Assembly: GCF_024124665.1 (NCBI RefSeq)
Contig: NZ_JAMXSB010000003.1
Span: 248,001 to 312,000 of the forward strand
From: Pleionea sp. CnH1-48
GTDB lineage: Bacteria; Pseudomonadota; Gammaproteobacteria; Enterobacterales; Kangiellaceae
Reading direction: 5' to 3'
Length of the DNA stretch: 64,000 nt
Shown here piece by piece: positions 18,845 through 28,200 of this stretch (the first letter of the stretch is position 1; the number at the start of each line of letters is the position of its first letter). The notes beneath the pieces were generated by a model. It did not search any database, was not told the origin of the DNA, and saw only the letters and a program-made list of their open reading frames with translations. The position numbers and the translations under genes were made by a program.

Positions 18845-20977
18845 ATGACTGCTATTGTAATCGAAAGAGATGAACATAATATTCTTCACCTCATTCTGGA
18901 TAAGCCAGATTCAACAACCAATCTGATGGATACCGCCTTTGCTGATGACTTCGCCGCAACGGTAAAACAGTTACAAGAAGAAGACTACAACGGAATTATT
19001 ATTCGTTCGGCCAAGCCAACATTTTTTGCTGGAGGCGACTTAAAACAACTCAGCCAGACGCAACCAGAAGATGCCGACGCTTTATTTAATATGTTGTCCT
19101 CTATTAAAGCCAGTATGCGTTGGCTAGAAACTCAAGGCAAACCTGTGGTTGCCTGTATTAATGGTGCCGCGTTAGGTGGCGGTTGGGAAATGGCGCTCTG
19201 TTGTCATTATCGTATAGCGGTGAATCAACCCACCACACAGCTAGGCTTGCCCGAAGTGACGCTCGGTTTATTACCGGGTGCTGGCGGCACTGTCCGTAGC
19301 GTACGTTTGTTAGGGCTGGAAGTCGCTTTACCTTTACTTACAGAAGGCAAACTTTTCAAAGTTGAGAAAGCCTTACAACTAGGCCTGCTTCATGCAACAG
19401 TAGAAGAACAAGCCGATCTTGTTCCTGCTGCTGTTCAATGGATTCAACAACAAAAAGAAGCACGACAGCCTTGGGATCAAAAAGGCTATCGCCTGCCTGG
19501 CGGAACCCCTTCACAACCCAAGCTCGCACAGAAGCTACCGATTGTGCCTGCCATTTTAAAAGAAAAAACTCGCGGTGCTTTACCCGCTCCCGAAGCCATT
19601 CTCAGTACCATGGTCGAAGGCGCACAAGTGGATTTCGATACCGCTTGCCGCATTGAATCCCGTTACTTTGTGCAACTTGCCTGCGGACAAATTGCCAAGA
19701 ACTTAATTAATACCTTCTGGTTTCAGCTCAATGAAATTAAAGCAGGAGTGGGCCGACCACAAAATGTTCCCACTCAAAAGATAGTCAAAGTCGGTATCCT
19801 GGGCGCAGGAATGATGGGTGCAGGCATTGCCTATTCTGCCGCATCTGCTGGTGTATCCGTTGTATTAAAAGATCGTTCACAAGAGCTGGCGGAAAAAGGC
19901 AAAGATTACTCACGCAAACTACTGGCAAAACGACTCGCGAAGGGTCGCTCGACGGATGTCAAAAACGAAACCATACTCAATCGAATTCAAACAACCGATA
20001 ATACTCAAGACTTAGCCGACTGCGACCTGGTCATCGAAGCGGTTTTTGAAGATAGAGAATTGAAAGCCAAAGTTACACGCGAAACAGAAGCGGTACTGAC
20101 AGCAGATGCCATCATCGCATCCAATACCTCGACTTTACCCATTACCGGATTGGCTACCGCAAGCGAGCGACAAGAAAACTTTATTGGCCTGCACTTCTTC
20201 TCACCCGTCGACAAAATGCCTTTGGTCGAAATTATTTGTGGCGAACGTACCAGCGAAGCAACACTGGCAAAAGCCTATGATTTCGTCTTACAGATCCGAA
20301 AAACGCCTATTATTGTAAAAGACGCTCGAGGCTTTTATACCTCACGAGTCTTTGGCACCTTTACCAACGAAGGCATGGCGATGCTAGAAGAAGGCATTCA
20401 TCCCGCTTCTATAGAAAACGCAGCATGGCTAGCGGGCTTCCCTGTTGGGCCCTTAGCAGTGAGCGATGAAGTTTCACTGACTTTGTTAGAAAAAGTTCGC
20501 AACCAGACCCGCTTAGACCTAGGCCAAGATAAGGTAGCCGACATAGCCACTGACCGAGTGGTAACCACCATGAAAAATGCCGACCGACATGGGCGCGCTC
20601 ATGGCAAAGGTTTTTACGATTATCCACAAGAGCCCGAGCAACGTAAGGCATTGTCGCCAGACTTAGCTGAACTATTCGAACTCGAGTCAAACGTGAGCAA
20701 TGTTCACGATCTGAAAGATCGCCTGCTTTATATTATGGCACTCGAAACCGCGCGCAGTGTTGAAGAAGGTGTATTAAAAAATGCTCGCGATGCCAATATC
20801 GGCTCCATCTTTGGCTTAGGTTATCCTGCCTGGACAGGGGGAACCTTGCAGTTTATTAATCAAGTCGGCCTTAAGCAGTTTGTCACTCGAAGCCAAGCGT
20901 TAGCCGAGCAACTGGGAGAACGCTTTAGTCCACCTCAGTTATTGATTGATATGGCCGCTAACGAACAAACTTTTTAA
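18845..20977 (+). CDS. FadJ/FadB-like multifunctional enoyl-CoA hydratase/3-hydroxyacyl-CoA dehydrogenase
   Basis: About 710 residues. The ATG at 18845 is preferred: AAGGAG at 18831-18836 is eight bases upstream, whereas the TTG at 18839 is too close. The N-terminal crotonase domain has FFAGGDLKQL, the oxyanion region INGAALGGGWEMAL and LPEVTLGLLPGAGG (the two expected glutamates). The NAD-binding domain has VGILGAGMMGAGIAY, with the catalytic histidine in GLHFFSPVDKMPL, and the C-terminal dehydrogenase domain follows. Carries out hydration and oxidation in beta-oxidation, and presumably complexes with the thiolase upstream. Confidence 0.92.
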   Translation: MTAIVIERDEHNILHLILDKPDSTTNLMDTAFADDFAATVKQLQEEDYNGIIIRSAKPTFFAGGDLKQLSQTQPEDADALFNMLSSIKASMRWLETQGKPVVACINGAALGGGWEMALCCHYRIAVNQPTTQLGLPEVTLGLLPGAGGTVRSVRLLGLEVALPLLTEGKLFKVEKALQLGLLHATVEEQADLVPAAVQWIQQQKEARQPWDQKGYRLPGGTPSQPKLAQKLPIVPAILKEKTRGALPAPEAILSTMVEGAQVDFDTACRIESRYFVQLACGQIAKNLINTFWFQLNEIKAGVGRPQNVPTQKIVKVGILGAGMMGAGIAYSAASAGVSVVLKDRSQELAEKGKDYSRKLLAKRLAKGRSTDVKNETILNRIQTTDNTQDLADCDLVIEAVFEDRELKAKVTRETEAVLTADAIIASNTSTLPITGLATASERQENFIGLHFFSPVDKMPLVEIICGERTSEATLAKAYDFVLQIRKTPIIVKDARGFYTSRVFGTFTNEGMAMLEEGIHPASIENAAWLAGFPVGPLAVSDEVSLTLLEKVRNQTRLDLGQDKVADIATDRVVTTMKNADRHGRAHGKGFYDYPQEPEQRKALSPDLAELFELESNVSNVHDLKDRLLYIMALETARSVEEGVLKNARDANIGSIFGLGYPAWTGGTLQFINQVGLKQFVTRSQALAEQLGERFSPPQLLIDMAANEQTF

Positions 20978-21000
20978 AACATTATCCAAGGAACAAAACC

Positions 21001-22149
21001 ATGATCCCAAGAACCGTTTATGAAAGTGAACACGAAATTTTCCGTGACAATGTACGCAAATTTTTAGAAGCCGAAGTGGTCCCCTATCATGCCGAGTGGG
21101 AAAAACAAGGTCAGGTTGATCGTGCACTTTGGACCAAAGCCGCACAACAAGGTTTTTTAGCTCCGACGATGCCAGAAGAGTACGGCGGTGTAGGCGCTGA
21201 TTTTCGTTACAACGCCATCATTGATGAAGAGTTAGCAAGGCTGTCATTAAGCGGCGTAGGTTGGGGCTTGCACTCTGATATCGCAGTACCTTACATTCTT
21301 AATTATGGCTCCGAAGAACAAAAGAAAAAATACATTCCTCACTGTGTGAGTGGCGAAGTGGTGACCGCCATTGCAATGACAGAGCCAGGAACCGGTTCAG
21401 ACTTGCAAGGAGTAAAAACAACCGCAGTGAAAGAAGGCGACCATTATATTTTGAATGGTTCTAAAACGTTTATCACTAACGGTCAGCACGCCAATCTTAT
21501 TATTGTTGTTGCCAAAACGGACTCAAAAGCAGGCGCCAAAGGCATCAGCCTGTTTTTGGTGGATACTCACCTTGAGGGTTTTCAGCGTGGGCAAAATTTA
21601 GAAAAGATCGGAATGAAAGCGCAAGACACCTCAGAATTATTTTTTGATAATGTCAAAGTACCAGCAGATTGTTTGTTGGGAGAAGAAGGCAAAGGTTTTG
21701 TGTATCTAATGCAAGAATTGCCTCAGGAGCGTTTATCCGTTGCTGTTAACGCCATTGCAAACACCGAATCCATTTTGCTACAAACCATCGACTATGTAAA
21801 AGAGCGCCAGGCATTCGGCAAGCCCATTGCCGCTTTGCAAAATACACAATTCAAACTGGCCGAAGCCGATACCGAAGTCACCGCCGCTCGTGTTTTTATT
21901 GACAAGTGTTTAGAGCTACATGTTGATGGCAAGCTCGATATTCCAACAGCCGCCAAAGCCAAGTTACTGGCGACGGAACTGCAAGGCAAAGTACTCGACG
22001 AATGTCTGCAATTGCACGGTGGATATGGCTACATGTGGGAATACCCAGTGGCACGCGCTTTTGCTGATGCTCGAGTACAAAGAATCTATGCTGGTACCAG
22101 CGAGATCATGAAAGTCATCATTGCTCGTGCTTTATTAGAACAGGAATAA
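21001..22149 (+). CDS. Acyl-CoA dehydrogenase, LCAD-like
   Basis: A 382-residue FAD enzyme catalysing the first oxidation of acyl-CoAs. Motifs: TEPGTGSD (127-134), FITNG, ELPQERLSVA, QLHGGYGYMWEYPVARAFADARV and IYAGTSEIMK. The SCAD-type catalytic Glu in the IYEGT motif is replaced by Ala, but E256 in ANTESILL aligns with the catalytic Glu of mitochondrial long-chain acyl-CoA dehydrogenase, so the enzyme is probably active on longer chains. Good Shine-Dalgarno (AAGGAA) before the ATG. 23 bp after the FadJ-like gene, 8 bp before the CaiB-type gene. Confidence 0.92.
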   Translation: MIPRTVYESEHEIFRDNVRKFLEAEVVPYHAEWEKQGQVDRALWTKAAQQGFLAPTMPEEYGGVGADFRYNAIIDEELARLSLSGVGWGLHSDIAVPYILNYGSEEQKKKYIPHCVSGEVVTAIAMTEPGTGSDLQGVKTTAVKEGDHYILNGSKTFITNGQHANLIIVVAKTDSKAGAKGISLFLVDTHLEGFQRGQNLEKIGMKAQDTSELFFDNVKVPADCLLGEEGKGFVYLMQELPQERLSVAVNAIANTESILLQTIDYVKERQAFGKPIAALQNTQFKLAEADTEVTAARVFIDKCLELHVDGKLDIPTAAKAKLLATELQGKVLDECLQLHGGYGYMWEYPVARAFADARVQRIYAGTSEIMKVIIARALLEQE

Positions 22150-22157
22150 TAACTCTC

Positions 22158-23342
22158 ATGACCAGCGGACCTTTGAGACAGCTAAAAGTACTGGACTTTT
22201 CTACTCTGCTACCCGGCCCCTATGCCACCATGTTGCTGGCCGACATGGGTGCAGAGGTACTACGTATAGAGTCGCCCACGCGCAAAGATCTATTAAACGA
22301 ACTGCCACCTCATGTAGGGAAACGTTCTGCCGCGCACTTGACCATTAACAGAAACAAAAAATCGCTAACACTGGATTTAAAAAACAGTGCCGCACCAGAC
22401 ATCGTGTTTCAGTTGATTCAATCTTATGATGTGGTTGTTGAGCAGTTTCGCCCAGGCGTCATGCAACGCCTGGGATTAGATTATGAAACCTTAAAAGCCG
22501 TGAACCCTGCTTTGATTTATTGTTCTATCACAGGCTACGGTCACACAGGTCCGCTAAAAGACAAAGCCGGTCATGATATTAATTATTTAGCCTTAAGCGG
22601 CTTAGCCAGCTATAGCGGCCGCAAAGAAACAGGCCCGGTGTTGTCAGGCACACAAGTCGCCGATATTGCCGGAGGATCTCATCATGCGGTCATGGCAATT
22701 ATGGCCGCCTATATAGAAAGAACTCAAACAGGTACAGGGCAGTTTTTAGATATCAGTATGAGTGATGCTGCCTTGAGCTTAAACGCCATGTACAGTGCAG
22801 CGACGCTCGCCGTAGAACAAACGCCACAGTGTGGCCATGAATCATTAAACGGCGGACTTTTTTATGATTACTATGCCACCAAAGATGGTCGTTATTTTTC
22901 TGTCGGAGCTCTCGAACCACAATTTGTTATTGAGTTCTTTAGCAAAATAGGTCATCCCACCTGGGCACTCAGAGCAAAGAAGCCAGCTGGCAAACAAGAT
23001 AAACTGAAAGCCGATATCGCCAAAACCTTTGCTAAAAAAACCTTCGCCGAATGGCAAGTGATTTTTGCCGACAGCGACTGTTGTGTCGAACCCGTTCTTA
23101 ATCTGGATGAAGCCTTAAACCATCCACATTTTGAACAACGCAATATGCTACAAGACTGCACATTGGAGTCTGGCCAATCCATACGGCAGGTCGCTCCCGC
23201 TATCAAGTTTTCGCAACCGTTTAATGAATGTACCCCAGGACCGATTCCCGGCCAGCACAGTAGCGAAATATTGCAGCAATTAGGTTTTGAACAGAGCCAT
23301 ATTCAGCAGTTGATAAAAAACAAAGTCACGACTCAAGCCTAG
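22158..23342 (+). CDS. CaiB/BaiF family protein, alpha-methylacyl-CoA racemase-like
   Basis: 394 residues of the class III CoA-transferase/racemase fold. The N-terminal VLDFSTLLPGPYATMLLADMGAEV is typical. GHDINYLALSG (H139, D140) and ADIAGG (D169) match the catalytic His/Asp pair region of alpha-methylacyl-CoA racemase better than formyl-CoA transferase. A racemase would convert 2R-methylacyl-CoAs to the 2S form needed by the acyl-CoA dehydrogenase just upstream, so the operon may handle methyl-branched fatty acids or isoprenoid/sterol side chains (inference). CoA transfer remains possible. Confidence 0.85.
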   Translation: MTSGPLRQLKVLDFSTLLPGPYATMLLADMGAEVLRIESPTRKDLLNELPPHVGKRSAAHLTINRNKKSLTLDLKNSAAPDIVFQLIQSYDVVVEQFRPGVMQRLGLDYETLKAVNPALIYCSITGYGHTGPLKDKAGHDINYLALSGLASYSGRKETGPVLSGTQVADIAGGSHHAVMAIMAAYIERTQTGTGQFLDISMSDAALSLNAMYSAATLAVEQTPQCGHESLNGGLFYDYYATKDGRYFSVGALEPQFVIEFFSKIGHPTWALRAKKPAGKQDKLKADIAKTFAKKTFAEWQVIFADSDCCVEPVLNLDEALNHPHFEQRNMLQDCTLESGQSIRQVAPAIKFSQPFNECTPGPIPGQHSSEILQQLGFEQSHIQQLIKNKVTTQA

Positions 23343-23385
23343 GTATAGATACTGTCTATACCCAAAGCATAAAGCAACGGGTATA
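23342..23385 (+). promoter_or_regulatory. Mutually exclusive hairpins between CaiB-type and transglutaminase genes
   Basis: The segment TCTATACCC (23355-23363) can pair either with GGTATAGA (23342-23349, 8 bp) just upstream or, through TATACCC, with GGGTATA (23379-23385, 7 bp) just downstream. Only one hairpin can form at a time. The first overlaps the CaiB stop codon and the second lies 13 bases before the AGGAG of the next gene. No T run follows, so this is more like a translational or processing element than a terminator. Confidence 0.4.
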
Positions 23386-23410
23386 TTTAGTGATTAACAG
23401 GAGTATTAAT

Positions 23411-24055
23411 ATGTTGTCTCCAGAAAACTCGCAGCGCTACCTTAAAGAAACTGATTTTTTTAATTTCAGTCACCCAGCGGTGCAGGAGTTAATCTCACAG
23501 GTTAAGGGTGATACCGATAGCGATAAAGCGGTTTCTATTTACTATCTGGTTCGCGATAGTATTCGATATAACCCTTATACCGTTGAGTCAGGTATAGCCA
23601 GTTTAAAAGCCAGCTTTGCTATCGAAAAAAAAGAAGGTTACTGCATTCCCAAATCTGCCTTGATGGTGGCCATGTGCCGCTATTTTAATATTCCTGCTCG
23701 CATTGGTCTGGCCGATGTAAAAAATCATCTGTCCTCTCCACGCATGGTTGAGTGGCTCGGTACTGATTACTTTGCCATGCACGGCTATGCTGACGTATGG
23801 CTCAATGATCGTTGGGTAAAGTCTACTCCCGTTTTTAATCGTGACTTATGTGAACGTTATAATGTAGAGACTCTAGAGTTTGACGGACAAAACGATGCGA
23901 TTTTTCAAAGTAATTCTGACGATGGTACAGAGTACATGGAATACTTAAAAGAACATGGCACTTTTGACGACATTCCCGTTCAGTTTATTATTGAAGGCTT
24001 TAAGCAACACTATCCTCATCTTGTTAACTCATCCCTTGAAAAATTAACACAATAG
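23411..24055 (+). CDS. Transglutaminase-like cysteine protease superfamily protein
   Basis: 214 residues from the ATG at 23411, chosen because AGGAG (23399-23403) is seven bases upstream; the GTG at 23390 would lack a site. Transglutaminase core: catalytic C78 in KKEGYCIPKSALMVAMCR, H124 in HGYADVWL, and the subfamily signature WVKSTPVFNRDLCERYNV. The third acidic residue of the usual triad is not obvious in the STP segment. No signal peptide. Proteins of this type recur near acyl-CoA genes in gammaproteobacteria (recollection); the substrate is unknown. Last likely member of the beta-oxidation unit. Confidence 0.8.
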   Translation: MLSPENSQRYLKETDFFNFSHPAVQELISQVKGDTDSDKAVSIYYLVRDSIRYNPYTVESGIASLKASFAIEKKEGYCIPKSALMVAMCRYFNIPARIGLADVKNHLSSPRMVEWLGTDYFAMHGYADVWLNDRWVKSTPVFNRDLCERYNVETLEFDGQNDAIFQSNSDDGTEYMEYLKEHGTFDDIPVQFIIEGFKQHYPHLVNSSLEKLTQ

Positions 24056-24096
24056 ATACACACTGAAAGGGTTGTTGTTTTCTAAACGGGATAAAT

Positions 24097-24561
24097 ATGA
24101 AAAGAGCTTATCGAAGGTTCATCATACTTAGTTTAATAGTGATAAATCTATTGCCCTGTAACGCGAATAATGCCTCGGGGTTGATGCCATTACTGCACTA
24201 TTTAAATGCCATGTTGGACAACCAAAACTATAATTTTATTGTTTATGAAGAATTTGGTGGTGATGACTTCGTTCAGTTTGGTATTAATGACAATGGCAAG
24301 CTCTATATCGATATACCACAGGCCATTCTCAATAAAGAAGAATTAGCAAGGGCTCAGATTGTCTTCAAAAACTTTCGCATGACCCAACAAACAGAAACCT
24401 TTTATACGGAAGAAAAACAAGATGCGCAGTTTCTGGTTACCTGGCAAAAAGTGCTCGACTGGAATGATTTAAATACCGCACTGGATATTACCGAAGCCAT
24501 GTTTAACGATGTTTTTGAAAGTGATGTGCGTTTGGGGCAAATAAAGGTGGGATATCAGTAA
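24097..24561 (+). CDS. Secreted hypothetical protein
   Basis: 154 residues, unrecognised. A basic N-terminus and hydrophobic stretch (MKRAYRRFIILSLIVINLLPCNANNASG) look like a signal peptide. The LLPC could be a lipobox variant but lacks the usual small residue before Cys. The mature part is acidic with no repeats (FGGDDFVQFGIND, LDITEAMFNDVFESDVRLGQ). It follows the transglutaminase gene by 41 bp and may be co-transcribed. No terminator is evident before the convergent gene. Confidence 0.55.
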   Translation: MKRAYRRFIILSLIVINLLPCNANNASGLMPLLHYLNAMLDNQNYNFIVYEEFGGDDFVQFGINDNGKLYIDIPQAILNKEELARAQIVFKNFRMTQQTETFYTEEKQDAQFLVTWQKVLDWNDLNTALDITEAMFNDVFESDVRLGQIKVGYQ

Positions 24562-24615
24562 CATTGAAAACCGTTGATCAGCCACTCTTAAGTAGCCGAC
24601 CAACTAAAATACCCA

Positions 24616-25104
24616 TTAACGCTTCTTAGGTATCCAGGCCCAGATCATTTCACATTCGATAGGCTCTTGCCCTTCTGAATCTGTAATGGTGACAGGTACG
24701 GTTACTTCACCTTTCTCGGTGTCATAAATGTTTTGGATCTGCTCAGGCGTCAATGTAGCCTCGGCACGCAAATCACCTTTCACACGTTTCAGGTAATCTA
24801 CCTTCAGTGTTTTGATAACGGGAATACGGTCATCAGGAACATTCATTCCCACTACCATCCCCGTGGCTGTCTCGGCCAACAAAGCCATAGCCGCCGCGTG
24901 AATACCTTTGATGTGATTACGTACTTTACGTCGATTTTTTAATACAAAGATGCTTTTTTCTCGAGTAAGTAATTCGCACTTTACGCCTGCTGTGCCAATA
25001 AACTTAACCGTTGAGCCTAACGCAAAGCTTAATACCCACTTACGATACCAGGCTGGCTTGTTCTCTAACTTACTGACAATCGTGGCAAGTTGATTCTTTT
25101 TCAT
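24616..25104 (-). CDS. DUF4442 hotdog-fold (thioesterase-like) protein
   Basis: 162 residues, matching the DUF4442 family of the hotdog superfamily, related to acyl-CoA thioesterases. Typical features: the RKVRNHIKGIHAAAMALLAETATGM segment (read in parts), with the HAAAM...E motif at the usual thioesterase active-site helix, and DYLKRVKGDLRAEATL. It would hydrolyse or bind an acyl-CoA; a link to the convergent beta-oxidation cluster is possible but unproven. Confidence 0.8.
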   Translation of the reverse strand: MKKNQLATIVSKLENKPAWYRKWVLSFALGSTVKFIGTAGVKCELLTREKSIFVLKNRRKVRNHIKGIHAAAMALLAETATGMVVGMNVPDDRIPVIKTLKVDYLKRVKGDLRAEATLTPEQIQNIYDTEKGEVTVPVTITDSEGQEPIECEMIWAWIPKKR

Positions 25105-25135
25105 ACAAATAATCCCCTAAACTGTATCCAGTGGG

Positions 25136-25200
25136 TCTATGCCCGTTATCTTCCACAGCACAGCGGTGTTGGCTGCATCTTGAAATTCTTTGGATAGGTA
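25136..25200 (+). repeat. Dispersed intergenic repeat, short copy A
   Basis: About 65 bp with the core CAGCGGTGTTGGCTGC followed by ATCTTGAAATTCTTTGG, shared with copies at 31310-31437 and 38863-38927. Compared with the long copy it lacks the internal segment between the two CTGC/CCTGC boundaries. It lies between the DUF4442 gene and the AddA-like gene. Confidence 0.75.
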
Positions 25201-25230
25201 GTGGTTAACTATTAACTGGTCGGACCTATT

Positions 25231-28200
25231 CTAAAAACTTTCTGGGTACAAAGCCAGCTTTCCGTGAAAAGGAAAGTAAAGCCCGCAACGAATGGGCCGA
25301 GACTCAAGCTTTCGGTAGATATTCGCGTACTTCTTTAGCTGCAACCGATAACGCTCTAATTCATCGTCAATAAACTGATCCAGGCCGCCACCCTGGTGAC
25401 GCCCGGTCTTGTAATCAATAATCCAGCGCACGCCGGATTCATCAACAAAGGTTCTATCAATCACAAAAGTGGCGAACTGATTGTTTTCTTTAATGGTTAA
25501 AGACTGCTCGCAGGCTTGCTCAGAATAGGAAGCCAATATCCAGCGTCCCTGATCATCCGATAAAGTGCGTTTTAACGCCTCACAACAGGCAGCAATCAAC
25601 GCATCGATATCTTCATCAGCCACCATAGCCTGAACAAAATAGCGCCTCATGTGCCCCTTGCGGCGATAAATCTCCTCTTCACTCCACTGATCAAGGCCCT
25701 GCTCCGCCATCAACTGCAAATAGTAATGAATAAGTGAGCCCAGCAAAGGCGCATTCGGGCTGGCCCAGTCAAACTCGATATCAGGCTCTTCACTGGCCAA
25801 AGTATCACGATGCCACCATTCTGGTAGTGGCGACTCGGGCAGCATGGGTTCAATTGATGTATCCATTCGACGGAAACGTGGCTCAGTCACAGCGGTGTCA
25901 GAAATCTCTTCGTCTGCTTCCTGAAAGTCTTGAGCCAGGGTTTCGACCTCGGTTTGCACAACTGGCCAAAGTTGCTCCAGCAACGACCCGGCTGGCGGTT
26001 TACTCACTTTAACTTCGTCGTCTTTAACCGTCGCTTTGCTTTGTGCTAACAGAGTTAAAGATTTTTTCGCCCGTGTTGCAGCCACATAAAGTAGACGGCC
26101 GTTTTCATAAAAAGATTTTTTACGATGAATACGATCCAACAAGTGATAAATATTATCCTGCTGTGGCTGATGCACTTTCATCGGCGCGACCACAAAATTG
26201 TGTTGATATTCCGTTTCGGGTAGTTCCTGCCACAGGATCAATTGCGCGGCATCCCGTTGCGACATTTTCTCCAGATGAGGAATAATAACCACGTCGAACT
26301 CTAAGCCTTTCGACTTATGAATACTCATGATTTGCACAGGATTGTCTGCAACAGAAGCATCAGACTGTGAAAACAAACTGGCGATCATCTCATCAAGTTG
26401 AGCCACTTTGTTAATCGCTCCCCTTCCACTCCAATCCTGCAGTACCTGAAAAAACTGTTCGGCGTCGAGTAAATCTCTAGGCTCGCGATTCAATGACAAA
26501 CCGCCCAGCGCTATCCAGGCAGACTTAACCAGATCACTCAATAGATGACGGTCAGCATTATCCACTTTGTCATGAATTCGACGATAAAAGTTTTCCAGAC
26601 GTTGCATTTCATCAGCAGGCAGTGCGCTGTCTGCCAACAAAGTTACCATCGCAGATAACATCGACATGGGCTGCAAAGAGACAAGCTGATGAATCGAAGG
26701 CAAACTTAACCCACAGAATGGACTGCGTAACAATCCCACCCAGGCCAGCCGATCACTGGCATTAATCATAATGCGCGTTAAATTGCGTAAGTCTTGAATC
26801 ATGGGTCGTTCATGCAGTCGTTCCATTTCAACGGCATGAACCGGAATACTTTTGTCTTTTAACTGCCGAATGATACTCTGAGCGTGGGCTTTGCCTCTTA
26901 CCAACACTGCAATACTTTGTTCGGAATCGGCTGTTCTTTTTTGTTCAACGAGCTCAACTACGCGCCGCGATTGAAAATCAGCATCGACATTAAATACATG
27001 CTCATAATGAATGTCGCCACCGGTTTTATCCTCAATAAAATCGGCATGACTCACACTCACCGCGCCTAACATTCCATCTTCGTGTTGCGGGAATACTTTT
27101 TCAAAGGTGTTGTTAACCCACTGCACAATTTGGCTTTGAGAACGGAAGTTAGTGGTCAGGTTCAATGTATGAAGTGAAATTTCTCCCAATCCTTGCTGCC
27201 AACATTTTTGATACAGCCCTACATCCGCTTCACGGAAGCGATAAATGGATTGCATAGGATCACCCACCACAAACAATGTGCGACCATCGTCCGGAGTCCA
27301 TCCTTGCGTTAAGAGTTTTAGCAGTTCATATTGACCATGAGAGGTGTCCTGAAACTCATCTACCAAAATATGTTGAATTTTATAATCCAACTTCATAGCC
27401 AACTCAGTCACTCCGACTTCATCGCTTAGAGCATGCTGGGCCGATTGTGACAGCTCAACAAAATCGACTTTGCCCTGCTGTTGAAACTCAACGCGTAAAA
27501 AGGCAACCGCTAAACTTAAACAGACATTAAGCGATTGAATAATTTGCCACTGTTCGTCACTGTAGCGAGCATGAGGGAGCTGCAATGTTTGCCCAAGCAT
27601 AGATACAAAGTCAGGATAGTTTTCTAACTCGAGGCATAATTCTTTAAGCTTGCTTTTTTGCTCTTTTAATTTTTCTGAAAGCTCTTTATCTTTCTTTACC
27701 GCAGAAGGCGCTCGAATACCTTGCTTAGCAGTAAAACTGCGACGGACACCGCCATCTTGTTTAAGCAAGAAACTGGCTAACGCTTGCCATCTCTCGAGCT
27801 CTTCATCTTGCTCCCCTGGCCAACGATTATCTTGCGCTAATATAACCAGTGGATGCTCAGCCTCTATCTCGGCATAGTGATCAACAATATCCTGAAACAA
27901 GGTAAACAGTTCATAGCCTAGCTGCATGGGAGCAGCCTGAGCCAATTGCCCTAACTCAGCGCCTACCAATTGGGCTAAAGCACCTTCGAGAATGTCTTGA
28001 TTCAGCAATTTTTGGTCGGTATAAAAATGACGCATCCATTGATCGCGCCTTGCTAGCATGGACGCTACTAGACTCACCAACCAATCAACTCGATTATCCA
28101 GATAGCGCAACAATACCGCTAGATGTTCCACCTCTTCACTGTCATCAACTAATGACAATACATACTCGATAAAAGACTCGGCAGCTCGCAAATACAAAGC

